This document shows, piece by piece, positions 10,954 through 23,900 of a stretch of 64,000 bases of DNA. Each line of letters begins with the position of its first letter. Position 1 is the stretch's first letter. The notes under the pieces were generated by a model, which ran no database searches, was not told the origin of the DNA, and saw only the letters and a list, made by a program, of their open reading frames with translations. The position numbers and the translations under genes were made by a program. The DNA is from Deuterostichococcus epilithicus (taxonomy: Eukaryota > Chlorophyta > Trebouxiophyceae > Prasiolales > Stichococcaceae): the NCBI GenBank assembly GCA_033439295.1, contig JAVTLE010000015.1:1736001-1800000 (forward strand). Reading direction: 5' to 3'.

Positions 10954-13693
10954 CTACCACCAGCGCCCCGGTGTGACGGGCTGCGGCTTCGGCTTGAAAC
11001 ACGCCGTGATCTCCGCGCCACCTGGGTGCAAGGCCACAGCGCAGGCGTGAGGTCTTGGCTGATGACCAAGAAGATGTCCCCTTTCGGTCATGCGGCAGTG
11101 ACCGCACGGCATGAAGTGGCAGTCCATGCGTCAGATTCTGGTAGAGCGGCATCCTACGTGCTTCGCCTGTCTCCCACAGCAATGTTACTGCAAAAGTACT
11201 CACTCGGCTCATGGTCGAACGACCCTACAAGCTGGTACTCCTCTGTCTTCTTCCCGGTGTCGGCCCGCTTGAACACCTGCGCCGGTGACGGAGGTCATGC
11301 CGGCATCAGGTGTTCGGATCACACCCAGAACCGTGCGTCAGCGGATCGGCAGAGGAGAGCGTGAGGCGGCATGCGGTGCTAGAGGCGTATCCGCCTGTGA
11401 GACGAGGGAGACTGGGCCGGATCCGATGCAAGTCAAAGCAAGGGAAGGTTAGGACAGCAGTGTTGCACCTCCCACTCTTTGCCATGTGTATACCGCAGCG
11501 CCCCCTGTGGGTTGCACAACACGAATGCGAGTCAGAGACACGGTTCAGAGATCATTGATCATTGACGATAGTATGCCGAGTTTACCTGCTGCGCATGTGT
11601 GCATACACTGCAGGGCAGAATCCCGAGATGCAGCAGCGGCGAACGGGGTCAGAAACGTAGTTCAAGATACTGCGACCAAATCTGTTGTCAGATGAGGGGT
11701 GGAATGTCGTGCACGGAGGCTTACCATGATGGGGTACCATTGTCCCGGCAGGAACAGTAGCCTGAAGTGGTATGCCTGCTCAGCAGGACGAGGGAAGCCT
11801 TCAGGCGATGCAGGCACTGCAAACGCTGGTGTGGTACAGTGTTGACATAAGTCTGCCAGCACCCGTGCAAGGAACCAGGGCGCGAATCGAGGGCACGCAC
11901 CACGTCAAAGGAGTCTGCAAATGCCATGCGCTCCGCGCGACCCCTGCGTCGCACAGCCTTGCCCGTGTCAGCAAGCGCCGCCGCCTCAGTTATTAAAAAC
12001 GCGCCCGCGGGCAGTGGCCTCTGCCGTCGCACGTGCAGGCGCCTTCAGCGGCGCCGTTCGCCCCTTCCAAAACCTCAATTTTCAATTAGACAGGGGCAGC
12101 CACCATCCTGCAAAGAAATGACAACCCACAGCAGCCGCGGCCGCCGGCACACATGTAGGGACCACAAGTGTGGTTTCCTTCATGGCAGAGCGAGGTGCAG
12201 TTCTACAGGCGCACCGGACGCCCATGATGCCGCTGTGACTGGGCAGGTCCTTCAGCACTGGATTCACCAGCACCACGGACTTGCCCTTCTCCTCTGCTGC
12301 CTGCACCTGCAGGTTGGGAGCGCCTGCAGGGTTGACGCCTGTGACAGGGTTTTCAAGGGGCAACAGGTCGTCCGGCCTGCAGTCGAGGGGACTCCGGCTT
12401 TGCGCTGTTGCACTGAGACTGCTGCTCTGCGCCATGCGCACATTTCCACTTCAGTGTGCCAGCAGGTAGGTGGCCCCCAGCCTCGGCAGCGTCCGTCAGA
12501 GGGCGACATGTTGCATGAGCCCTGCCCCGCTAAGGTAAGGTGCATCACGATGTGCGGTCATATGATTGTGGCATGCATGCCAGGGAACGAGGAGCGAAAA
12601 AAAAGGCAGGAGGCGCACGTGCTCGCCCAGAGACGTCATTATTGTGTTGCCGACCACGTTCTGCGGCGCCACCATGATGTAGTAGTCGCTGTCGTCCACC
12701 TGGCCATGCACGAGGAAGCTGGGTTGGCAGGCAGCTTGCCTTTTTCGTGGCAGAAACAGTGTGCACAGCAAGCTCACGTTTTCCTGTCCTGTGGCCAGGG
12801 GATATCGCTGAACCAAGTTGCCGATAGCAAGTGCGAAAGGGTCCATTCGCATCGGAAACCAGCAGGCGGCGCCCCACCTCAGCGGCGCCGACGGCGCCAA
12901 TGCTGACAAAGTCGGCGGCGTCGCCCCAGTCCATACTGGTCATGATGCGCTTGACGCCGGACAGCGACAGCGGCAGCCCCTGCATGACTCCATCGAGGCG
13001 GGTGCATTCCAGCTCCTCGAAACTCAAGGATCCCCATCACCATCACGCTGACGGTGCGGCGCAATACGAAAATAGCCAGTGAACGCAGCTGCCTTGCATG
13101 GACGTGCTGCGGCGGCAGGCGCACACGTTGCTGTATTTCCAGCGCTTGCTATGCTGCAAGTCGCCGTACCTGGAAGACGCCAGCGCCCATGGCGCCCTGG
13201 ACGCACACCTTCACCTTCTTGCCGTCCGAGGCCAGCGCAGTGGCCATGTCGCGCACCATCTCGAGGAGGGTGCCCACACGGTAGACTGCAAGCCGAGCAG
13301 GTGGAGCAGAATGAGGAGAGCGACAGCAGGACACGAGGGCAGCCAGAGAGCAGGCAGCCAGCGCAGCTCTCAAGGAGATTGCTCCGACCGGCAAAGCGCC
13401 GCGAGCCTCGTGACCATGAGCCCGGAGAGTCTCATCAGGCCCGGGGGTCTCGACACACCGTCCGTCTCGACGTTCAGCTCCGGGATGATGCACCGCAGGC
13501 GGATGCGCGACCTGCCGGCCGCCAGTGCCGCTTGCATCGCCTCCACCGCATCGCGGTAGAAGTGCTGCCGCACCTCCCGGCGGTGCGGCGTCGCGTTCAG
13601 CTTAGACGGGATGCTGTGCGTGCTCGCAGGAGCTGCAGAGCTGCCGCCACTGCCGTTTGCTTCCGCTCGACAACGCTGTGATGTCTGCAGCAC
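10954..13693 (-). CDS. DUF1995 domain protein, probably chloroplast
   Basis: Read on the minus strand, exons give HREVRQHFYRDAVEAMQAAL, IRLRCIIPELNVETD, VGTLLEMVRDMATALASDGK, MTSMDWGDAADFVSIG, DDSDYYIMVAPQNVVGNTI, GKSVVLVNPVLKDLPSHSG, RMAFADSFDVAYHFRLLF, LPGQWYPIM, TEEYQLVGSFDHEPSGAEI and the end KPKPQPVTPGRWW. This order matches the DUF1995 family: an N-terminal A-x-A helix, a VVLxNP strand, SFxVAYxFRLL, PGxWYPxM and the SFDxEPSxxEI ending. The last four joins were checked base by base and keep frame; the stop is at 10954-10956. In plants the family includes LPA3, a photosystem II assembly factor, and domains fused to plastid adenylate kinase. A plastid role is therefore an inference. The first exon and any transit peptide are not resolved; they may lie upstream of 13693. 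Confidence 0.8.
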
Positions 13694-14224
13694 AAGGCAG
13701 CAATGGGAGTGTCAGGGTGGTGCTTGTCGGAGCCAAGCGGATCGAGCACCGACTGCATGACACAGCGTGTGCTCACTCTGTCTGAGGACTTCAGCTGCCT
13801 GAAGGCCTCGATCTTGCGCGTGCTGAGCAGTGGCGGTGGTTGCACAAGTGCTGACCTGCGAGTGATCCGACAGCCCATTGCTGCACCATGATGGCAAGAT
13901 CCAGCGACAACTTTTGCCATGGCTCACAAATGCTGACGTGACATCCAAGCACTATCAATAATAACACACACAAAGCGGGCAATGGGACCTTGTGCAGGTT
14001 GGCAATGCCAACTTGGCATGCATGCCATGCATGCAGGTGATTGTTTGTGCTTCGCGTCAGATCCTGCAAAGGCAGAAGCGGTGCACGCGGGTGCAACACT
14101 GCGATGGGCAACGCAGTCTTGTTGGTCATGACCTGCTGCTTCTATGTCCCTGGCGCTGTGCCACAGCAGGCACTTCTGAGGGCCATCCGATCTCGATCTG
14201 GGAGCTGACGTGCTGTTGCACCTC
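13694..14224. other. Divergent intergenic region, likely bidirectional promoter area
   Basis: It separates the DUF1995 gene (-) from the first glycosyltransferase gene (+). Part of it may hold the undetected first exon of the DUF1995 gene. No clear TATA box is visible. Confidence 0.4.
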
Positions 14225-17200
14225 ATGCGAAGCGTTGCAGTGCGGCTGCTGTTGCTGCTGCTGATGTCGCAGCGCGCATCCTTCGGTGGACTCCCTGCCG
14301 CTGATGCCCTGGGCACCGAGCAGCCCTGTGATGAGGCGTCAGTGCCGCGCCAGCACGTCAAGCTACTTGGCCAACCCCGCACAGTCGTCGCCGCCAAAGA
14401 CTGCGCAGCCAGCTGCAGGTGGTCGCATATTGAAGCTGCTCAGATGCCAGTACGATCTGCTGTATGCGGGCTTGACGCGTGTGTTGCATGCTGCCAGTGC
14501 AGCTGTCACAGCCGCGGGATGGCACGACGGCATGCGTGAATCTAGCTAGCAGATGATAATGCATGTGTCAAAACACGGTCACTACGCAGGACGCACGAAG
14601 GGTGCAACGCCTGGTTCTGGTGCAAGGAGGAGGCTGGCGCTTGCTGGGAGCCGCAGTCTGCAGCAGAAGTGGCGGCGCAGCAGTGCCTCCTGCTGCACAT
14701 GACGCTGGCACCGGGCGCGCGGCCAGACGAGCAGAAAGGCGAAGCCAAGCCCTTCAGCAGCTTTGCTGCCGGGTACCTCGTGAGACAAGGTGACACAGTG
14801 CATCTGACGCTCCAACAGGTCGGAAGCTTGGCATGTGTGTGTGGGATGAAAGCCGGACAACTGCATGCATGCAAGAAGCACCTGCGATGATCGTTGAAGC
14901 TCAACCAGACCAGGCTAGAGACAGATGCGCTCCTGACAGCTCAGTCTGACCTTCATGCTGATCACAGAGCACCGGTACCTGAGGTATGATGTGCCGCCGC
15001 CCCTTATCGTCGCGAGCAGCGTCAGGGCGTGCATGGGCCCGGGCCAGACAGCGGCAAATCGCCTGAACTGGGTGTCGATCGTCAACAAACTGGACTATGC
15101 ACACCTGCACGGGTTCGAGCTGTGGCTGCACGCCGAGCAGGTGTGATGGCAGGCCGAGCAATGACGCATCGCGCCGCCACCCCTGCTGGAACGAGTCTGC
15201 CGCAGCTCGATCCAGTCGCATGCTGACCCTCTGAGTGCGTGCATGCAGCATTCCCTGTGCGTTTTAAGTTGGGCCTGCATGTGTCCACCGCGTGTTTGGC
15301 CTGTGCACAGAAGTCCTGGGATGTTGGATGTGTCAAGTGTTGTTTGGTGCGTCTGAATGCGCTTTCCAGTGCAGGGCAATGCCGACAAGGTGGATGTGGT
15401 GCAAGCGCTGCTGGCGGAGGCGCCGCCGGGCGCCTGGCTGCTGTGGGCGGACTTCGACACGGTGTTCGCGAACCGGGCTTTCACGTTTCCCTTCGCGCAG
15501 TATGAGCGGGAGGGCCGCCACGCGGTGCTCGGCGGCACCCTGACAGAAGTGCTCGCCGGCAACGGCTATAGTACGTGTGCTATCAAATTTGAGTTTTGAA
15601 TCTCCCCCCCTGTTTTGCAAGCCTTGCACCCTGCTGTAGACGTTCGAAGCAAGGTGAGCGCTGCAGTGGCGAGCGGTGTGCAGACTTCGCTTGCAGGCCT
15701 GCGGCAGGTGCCCACTGCTGCAGCCACTTGAGACATGCTGCGGCCTGTGCCGCTGCTGTGCAGCAACCTGAGTTTGCGGCGCCTGGAGGTTCTGCGGTTT
15801 CCTTTGAATATCACATCATAGAACAATCGTTCACGATCAGTCAGCAGGCATTTTTAAGCGCGTGGGATTGTCCCTGCAGAGGCAGATACCGGGGTGCTGC
15901 TGCTGCGCAACACAGAGTGGACGCGCGCGCTCTATGAGGACATTCGGCAGATGCTCGACAGCCAGGCCACCGTCTCCCAGGTCGGCCGGGTCCGAGCTGT
16001 TGTGAATTTCAATTTGAATACGAGGCTTTTCAAGTCTGCCTGCACGGCGCCCAGCCTCAGCGGGCGTCCGACTCCTGTGTACACTGCCTGATCATGGCAG
16101 CCTGTGCCGGTCGCACGCTGCATGAGCTTTTCCCCTTAGCGATTGGTTCCCGCTGCAGTGTGTGCTCCCGATTCTTGACTTTTCTCCTGCCACAACAGCA
16201 GACTATGGCACCCTCTTGATGGGCGCAGCGCCGCCGCCACACGAGTCTTGGACCGGACCGCCATTGGGACACTGTGCTGACTGGCCCGTATGCCCCGGTC
16301 GCAGATGGTACAGGGGCTGGCACACTACCACGAGGAGTATGGCGGGCGCAACGACCGCACCGCCCTCGTGTGGCTGGTCTACAATAACCCGCAGGAGTAC
16401 CTACCGCAGGTGCACAACTAACGCAAGATCGCCAACCTCTGCCTCTTCGACGATGCAAAATCCCTCGTGCTCACCTTGGGCGCGTCTGGGAGAGTGAGGC
16501 AATACTTATGTGGCCACCAAAGCGAGCCAGATGCAGACAGCTGTGTGCCCACCCCAAGCAGGGCGGCGGCTCAAGATGGCCACACCCTCGACACCAGATG
16601 CAAATGCAAATGCCGTGCCCGCTGCGCCCCCGCAGGTGAAGTTTGAGTCGAAGTACTGCATCGCGTGCTTCTGGTGGGGCCAGCGGCCGGAGACGTCCTT
16701 CATCACGCACTTCCTGAAGACTGAAAAGTGCAATCAGTTCAGCCTGGCGCGCAACGCCACCTATAACCCCCTGTTCCTGGACCACTACCGGCTGTCCAGG
16801 TATTGGCGCCTGTCATGTCGGCACTGGCCAGCTCCGAATGTCGCTCGACGGCCTCCGCTTCCCCCCTGATCTGTGCCAGCCACGATTGAGCACAATGTCG
16901 AAGCTGCCGTGGATGCGTCGAAGACCAACCATGCTCGTGAAGCGCGCCAGCAGAGGAAGCCGACGCTGTGGCTGCCTCCGGCCCTCCCTCCCCTGCTTGC
17001 TGTTGACCCCCGTGCTGCTGGTGGCGTGCCGCGCAGGTGCACATTTATGCAGGGTTTGCAGTCCCAGGAGCAGCCGCTTGCGGCGCTGGCGCAGGCGCAT
17101 TCGGCGTCCACCGCCGGCTTCTCCGTGCTGCGCCTGCAAGACCGTCTGAACCCTGCAGCGGGCCACAGCGGCGGGCGGTGGCCGCAGGTGCTGCGCTCCG

Positions 17201-17487
17201 GGCGGCGGCACCGGGTGGCCACCGCCGGCGCCTGCCGCGCTGCCTGCCGCGCCGCAGTCGCATGCAGCGCCTGGCTGTTCTGCTGGCACCCGGGCGGCTG
17301 CGGCTGCGNCCGCGGCNGGTCCCGCGCGCGGCGCAGCTTGCCGCCCCACGGCTGCAAGCTCATGAACCTGCCGCCGGTGGGTTCCGCCGCGGCTGTGGCA
17401 GTCAAACAACCCACAGCCGTGTGGAAGCTGCTGTTTGCTCATGTGCAAATGGACAGAAGGCAACCGCCCAGTCCTATTGGAGGCTGA
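14225..17487 (+). CDS. GT34-like glycosyltransferase with N-terminal PAN/Apple-like domain (type II membrane protein)
   Basis: The start ATG at 14225 opens MRSVAVRLLLLLLMSQRAS, a short signal anchor typical of Golgi enzymes. Exons 14225-14418 and 14590 onward join in frame to give DCAASC-RTHEGCNAWFWC-KEEAGACWEP...QCLLL, the Cys pattern of PAN/Apple-like modules. The catalytic part follows: ANRLNWVSIVNKLDYAHLHG, GAWLLWADFDTVFANRAF with a D-x-D type metal/sugar-nucleotide motif (DFD), DTGVLLLRNTEWTRALYEDI and YGGRNDRTALVWLVYNNPQE. This order (xxNKxxYAxxHG, WxDxD, GxxLLRN.W, xDxxAxxxL) is that of GT34 (GMA12/MNN10, xyloglucan xylosyltransferase) enzymes, which add sugars to glycans in the Golgi. 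Exons after 16800 (ESKYCIACFWWGQRPET, then Ala/Arg-rich sequence) are poorly resolved, and the stop is uncertain. An orphan exon at about 17612-17672 (FDLLAHGPLYSSFSIGFF) may belong to it. Confidence 0.7.
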
Positions 17488-17796
17488 CAACAGAGCTTGG
17501 ATGGTCTTTCGGGCGGATGTGAGATCTCTTTGTGTGCAGTGTCCCGACCCAGATATATAGTTTCAGATAGAACTAATCGCTAAAATGGTAGTCCTTGATT
17601 GGTCGCTACAGGGCCGCCCGTTCGACTTATTGGCCCATGGCCCGCTGTACAGCAGCTTCTCCATCGGCTTCTTCAGCGCGGGTGAGGCTTGCTGTGGGCA
17701 GGAGAGGCAGTCACGCCAGCTGTTGCACTGCTGCGCTGGCGCATGATTTCAAGGAAGAACAAGGCTGGCGACCCGCATTTGTGATCTGGTGTCAAC

Positions 17797-20466
17797 TTGG
17801 CTGATCTTGGACTGGCGGCAGGATCGCCACGCCGCCGCCGCAGGCAAGGGGGCAGCCACTGGGCAGCAGAGCAGGAGGAGGAGGAGCAGGAAGAAGGTAA
17901 AGTAGGAGATGCGCACCGTCGGCCGCAACTGCACAACCTGCGGGATGGGAAGCAGGGCAGGCAGCCCGGGGAGCAGGCGCAGCATGCCTCGTGGCAGCAG
18001 CAGCGCCGGCGCCTGATGCTGTGGCGGCAGGGAGCGCAGCCGCGGCCCGGCAGTGAGCCGTGGGCACAGGTTCNNNNAAGGCGGCTGCACCAGGCAGCGC
18101 GCCCGCCGCNGCGCCGACAGCGGCAGGCGGCGGCTGCTGCACCCAATGTGGCGCTGCTAACGGCGGTGCCGCCGACGCCGTGCAAGGCGCCGCTGGCCGA
18201 TCTCATCAACAGCCTGTCGCTGGCCAATAAGGTGTGTGAGCCGTCACGGTTGCCCCAGCTCCGAAGTACCCATGTACGTGGCAGCAAGTTATGCGTCAAC
18301 CGCAATGTCTGGGACATGAGCCAGCTGTGACCATCTTCATTCTATGTTGCAGAGGTGTAGCAGAAGGTGTAGGTCAGCACAACGGAGCAGCTCTGTTGCT
18401 CGCCCAGCAATGCAAAGTCGTTGCGGTCATGAACCTTGGATTATGGCCAGCTGCAGGTCGACTACGCTCGAATGCACGGGTATGAGCTGCACTTCAGCGC
18501 CTCGAACATCGAGGCAAATGCAACGGTAAGAGGAGGCTATGTTACGAGGCGGCAGCCTTGCCGGCTGCTCATCCAGCCGTGCACAATGCCAGTGCGGCTC
18601 TGCTTGCATCCAACAACCTGTAATTGCACCTATGCGATATGAGAACTGAGCCGTTAGCATCGTGCAGGGCGTCTTCAACAAGGAGTCGATGATCACGAAG
18701 ATGCTGCAGGAGGCATTACCCGAAGAGGTGCGTTGACAGGGGTGCTGACTTGGATCCTCTCGCTTTTGCAGATCCAAAGGGGCGTTTTGTGGCGCTAGTT
18801 GCCGTGCGCCCATGCTGTGCCGTGTTCACAGGAGCTATAATCATGCCCTCGATGCTCACTGAAGTGTGGTGATCGACATCGAGGTCATTTTCAACCTCAT
18901 CAAATTCATGCTGCAGGCAGCTTGGCTGTGGTGGCTGGACATCGACACGGCGATTGTCAACCTGACACGGCCATTGCCGCTGGGCGACTATGAGGGGCGC
19001 GACCTCATTGGCTGGGGCAGCTACGAACGCCTGCAGGCAGGCGACATGATGCAGGGTGGGCACATCTGACACGAATCTCAGGCACTGCATCCACAAACAT
19101 GCGTCTGTGCAGACGCTTGATGCTGCGCGCTGCACAGGGCGATCGATGAGCGTCACACGTTGCTGGTCGTGCAGGCATCAACAATGGCGTGCTGCTGATG
19201 CGTAACAGCGACTGGTCGCGCGAATTTTGGGGGGAGGTGTCCTCGCACGCAACCACCGAGGTGGGTGCATGCGCATCAATGCCCTCACCGCAGCCTGCCG
19301 CCGCATGCGACCGGCAGCAGTCTGCGCGGGAGAGCTTCCCTCATCTTGCTGGTGTCGAACCAAATCACCCACCATACGTGGTCCGGATGTCAGAGCCAGG
19401 TGACGCGGCGCCCCCAGCATTGCAGCGCATCGATGGGATGCGGTGCTGCGCCTGCTTGACGCATGTCTCCAAGTCTTTCCATCAGCATTGCCCTGCCTCC
19501 TGACCTGCGTCCCCCGCCCCCGGCAGGGCCTGGCGGAGTGGCGCCCACAGCTGGAGGCAGAGCTCGGCCCGCTGCCCACTGGCTTCTTCGACACCCCCAT
19601 CATCGTGTACCTGCTCAAGACGCGGCCAGAGTACTATGAGCGGTCAGTGGTCTTTGTGAAAGTGCTTACAAAAAGTAAAACTAACGTGTGCCATCCATGC
19701 CGCGCCGCCAGCGGGCCGCCTGCGCTCGTGCTTAGTGCCCCTGCCGCTGTGCTGCTGCCGCTGGGACGGTGCAGATGCAATGACGCCGCCGGGTGAATGC
19801 CACACCGGCTAATTCTCGTGGCGTGCGGATCACCGCCCAGCTCCTCGAAGCATGCGCTGGCTGATTTGTCACATATGGTGTGTGGCAGCCCTCGCTGCAC
19901 CATGCTGCTGGCCAGGTCCTGCAATGAAGCGGAAGTGACAGGCTCGGCTGTTGCCGCAGGGTGTTTTTTGAGCTGGGCCCGATTGGCTTCAACCGCCACT
20001 GGCTGTCGGTGGAGTGGCACAAGGCCGAGCAGCCGCTGGTGGTGCACTACGCCGGCTGCACCACCTGCAGCCCGCCCACTGACGTCATCAGCGAGGTGGG
20101 CGCGCAAAGCCTGCTCGTCAGTCAGGGTGTGCTGTTGGCTGGCTGGCAGGCAGCGGCGCTACACGCCAGGTGGTGGCATGCGAACAATCTGGTAGGTGTG
20201 AATCGGCAGCGGTCAGCAGGATACTCTCCTAGAGACCATTCCCTGAGGCAGCATGTATTGCCGTGCCATAACTGATCTGCGTCTCGACTACACGTGGCCG
20301 AGATTGCCGCTGACATGTGTTGCGCATGCTGCTGCAGGCGACGGTCACCGAGTGCAACAACGCCTTTGCTCTGGCCTATGCGCTCTCTAAATGCCTGCAG
20401 GAACGATATTTTTTGGACTACGAGAGGCAGTGCTCTTACAATTCCACCAGCGCTGTTGAGCTGTAG
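17797..20466 (+). CDS. Second GT34-like glycosyltransferase, tandem paralogue
   Basis: The core motifs parallel the upstream gene: LQVDYARMHGYELHFSASN, a WWLDIDTAIVNLTRPLPLGD strand with a D-x-D motif (DID), NNGVLLMRNSDWSREFWGEV, TGFFDTPIIVYLLKTRPEYY, HWLSVEWHKAEQPLVVHYAG and a C-terminal exon ending LDYERQCSYNSTSAVEL with stop at 20464-20466. The H-Y-A-G-C near the end matches the conserved His-x-x-Gly/Cys of GT34 proteins. The N-terminal region (17797-18230) is Glu/Gln/Arg-rich and ends TPCKAPLADLINSLSLANK. It contains N bases, and its start codon is a guess. No clear signal anchor is visible, so a first exon may be missing. Spacing and motif order suggest a tandem duplication with strong divergence. 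Confidence 0.7.
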
Positions 20467-20931
20467 CTCCGTCTGAGCTGTTGGTGCTACGGACAGGCTG
20501 CTGCTGCTGAGCCCCTGCCGTGGAAAATGCCACATTACCGCTTATGGTCTCACTAAACCCTGATAATGACCATTTCGAACCCGCCCTGTGGCGAGAACTT
20601 ATGCACGATGACGCATTACAACGTTGCTGCCGGACATACTTGAGATTTGCATCGCGTTTCGTTTGATTCCATTCATAGATCCAGGTCTGAGCAGAGTGCA
20701 TGCAGAATGAGCGGAAAGGTGTGTGGCCAGACCTGACGAATTTGACCAAAACCCCACTCACCGAGACAGCCCCACGACAGGCTGTAGATCGCAACGACTC
20801 GTGTCTCAGTTTCCTTGAAACTTGATTCTAGGTGGTACGTATTGTGAACCAGTACCAGAGCGGACCGGGTGGAGAAATCGCCACCTAGCCTGGGTTGCAT
20901 TATCAGAACAGCACAGCCCCGCCACGACACG
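20467..20931. other. Intergenic region between tandem + genes
   Basis: About 460 bp with no exon seen. It is more AT-rich than the surrounding coding sequence and presumably holds the 3' UTR of the glycosyltransferase and the promoter of the F-box gene. Confidence 0.5.
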
Positions 20932-23900
20932 ATGGCGCCGATTATTTCCAGCGAGGTGCTGGACCTGGTGCTGCTCAAGCTGCCCACGAGCGAGCGCGTT
21001 GCGGCATCTGCGGTGTGCAGTGGATGGTCCGAGGTGGCGCAGCGGGTCGACAGCACCCTGTGGGCCACGGCCAGCCTGGGCCTGCGGCAGAGCAGCGCGC
21101 ACTCCGGGCGCCGGGAAAGGCGCCAGCGCAAGCCGGCTGCGGCCATGCTTGCCTGGGCCACGAAGAGGGCGCCTTTCACCCGGCGCTTGCGCCTGGACAT
21201 GCGGCCGCTGAAGGTGTGAGCAGCGGCAATTGTGGTACTTGCAAAGACTTCCACTGTAGCATTGCATTACAGCGATCAAACCCAACACCAGCGCGCCAGT
21301 CTTAAGGCGCACAATGCTGGTTTGGGACTCTGCCTGGCATGCTCCCTATTGTGCTTTGCACGCTGCACACTTCAGACATGCAAAGTCGTCTCGATGGCTC
21401 GTCTCGCGAAGTGTGTTCAGGACCGTCCTCTCAGATGTGTTGTAACTCAAGTGCCCGCAGGGATGCAGCGAGGAACGGATCGCCGTTGCAACCAGCCTGC
21501 TGGACAGCCTGGCAGCGCACTGCCGGCTGCGTGCCTTTTGGACGGTGGAGTTTGCAGACCCTGACGTGCTGCGAAGCAGGTCCGTGCGCTTCTGCTGTCT
21601 GATCAGCTAGCATGCTGCATTTCCTGAAGCTTGCATAGTGCACTGGGGCCTTCTGAGGGACTGCAGCTGCTCGCCAATTGCTGGCGAGCATGCCAGCATC
21701 TGGCCTTCTCGACATGTTTGCACTGTTTTGGTTCTCGATCAACCTCCCACGTTTTCGTAACGTTGCAGGTGCGTGACGATGGCGGCGGCCTGCCCCCACC
21801 TCACGCAGCTGGTCCTGGGCCATGTGTCGGCGGAACTGGTCATCGAGGCGCTACCGCACCTGTCCGACCTCCAGGTGCACCGCTTCGAGCACGGTACAAT
21901 GCGGCAGCTGCATCAATTCTGCATGCTCAGAATGTGTAGCATGGTATACTGCGGCAGCTGCATAACTCCTGTGCGTTAAGGACGAGTGACGGCGACGGAG
22001 GCGCCGACTGCTGGTCTGCAGAGTGGTGACGCTGATCTTTTATGACTCACAGCCTGCTGAGCCCCCTGCAGGACCTGTTGCTGGGCTACGTGCGCAGCCG
22101 CATGGTGGGGAAGGACGACGACTCGACGCTGCTGGACGTGGTCGGAGCGGCGACGCGGCTGCACCATCTGTCCATCTCCACACACGGCTGCAGCCTGCGC
22201 TTCTGCGGCAGCACCGCCGGCCTGGGGAAGCTGCAGCGCCTGGAGTATCTGCACCTCAGGTGGGGTGCGCCGTCGACTGACGAGACGGGCGCCACAGAAG
22301 TGGACACAGGAGCAGAGACACAGGGGACACATGGCGCTCTTATGGCATGCCTGGTGGACATTCACATGACAACTGAAGCAACCCAGCGTTTTGGCTGTTG
22401 TGAGCTAGAGGTCCTGTGCTACCTTCCTCGGCCAACAGCCGCTCCTCCTTCCCGCACGCGCAGCAACTTTGGTTTCAAGGGGATGCCACTGGGAGTTGAC
22501 GGCCTGACGGCGCTGCGCACCATCCGGCTGGTGTGCCGAGAGCCGGTGTCAGGCGGCGGCCTAGAGACCCGTTTTGGCGCCGCCGCGGGGGTGCAGCCGC
22601 CAGCAGTCGGGCTCACGCGCCTGCTGTGCCTGGCCCTTGCGCAGCTGGACTGGCGCCTGCAGGTAAGTGCCGCTGTTGAGAGCCTCTGCAGCTGCAGAGT
22701 GTGCATGCAAGGGCTGACAAGGGCTGTCGTTATGTGCGCCGCAGCCTCGCAGCAGATCGATGTCACTGTGGAGCACCAAGCTTGTGCGTGCTGTCTGCGC
22801 AAGCCGCACCGCACGAGCTCTCGCAGGCGTGGCCCCGCGATCATGTGTCTGCCTGGAGTACTCTGTGAGCTTGCGGCTGGTGCGGGTGAGGTGCCAATTG
22901 TGCCGCTGTTGCCGAGCAGTGCGCGCTGCCGGCGGGCAGCCTGACGCAGCTGCGGCTGGACGCATCGGACCACCTGTGCGGCTCGCGAGGGCCTGGTGCG
23001 CCGCTGAATCCCGCTGCGCCGCCTCAGCGTCACATGGCCTGGGCTGCAGCTGCAGCTGCCGGCGCTGGCGGCCGCGCTCGCGTCTCTCCCGGCCCTGGAC
23101 CACCTCGCGCTGTCGCAGGTGCGGTCGAGGGCCAGCCTGTGTTCGCTAGTCTGCTCGGGTGTGGAGTGATCATTGACCTCGAATGTGACTGAGGGGAATG
23201 GCGGCAACACATAGCCTGGCGTGGTGCACGGTTCTCTGCCCACCCTGCGGCGGCTTGCCGCCATCTTCATGCCCTGAACAGTCGCTTCCAACCCAGCTGC
23301 TCCGAGGCCTGATACATTCAAACGTCAGCCTCGAACCGACTGTGTGCTGTGCGTGCAGTGCGAGCTGACTTCGCTGGCGCCGATCGCGTGCCTGTCGCGC
23401 GTCACTGCACTGGGGCTGCGCTGCAATGCGCTGGCGGGCCTGCCACCAGAGCTGGCGGTTGCGCAGCGTGTCGAAATCCTGGACCTATCCTTCAACGTGC
23501 CGCTGATGAAGAGCCTTACCGAAGCCGATGCAACGCTGCTGCGGTCGCTGCCGGCGCTGAGGGTGGGGCTTTCGAAGCGGCCTGTCAGCCTGACAACGCT
23601 GCAGCGCGTGTCTCACATGAGGTTTCGGTGTCTGCATGTGTTCGGCGTCCAGTTGAACGTTGTTGTGGCAAGCCCACGAGTGTCGTGTGTGCCACTCCTC
23701 TGACACCTCTGTATTACATCGAGAACAGACTTCGGAGCCAGACTCCTTGTTGTGTGCAGGTGCTGTGGATGCAGCCCGGCACTCGGTCCTGCAGCAGGGC
23801 TGCGCTGGGGCTGCGGACCCTGCTGACAGGCGCCTGCGCCGGTGGAAAGGCGGCTGCCGACGATGTTGCAGCCGCCGCCGCCGCCGCTGGCACGCCTCAC

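Noticed and set aside
17749-18090. Minus-strand frame with a strongly hydrophobic Leu/Phe run that looks like a signal anchor
   Set aside because: It is the complement of a Glu/Gly-rich repeat (gaggag) in the + strand gene, and no exons continue it on the minus strand.
22419-23321. 300-codon open frame on the minus strand
   Set aside because: Antisense to LRR exons of the F-box gene; Arg/Ala/Ser-rich with no motif, typical of GC-rich shadow frames.
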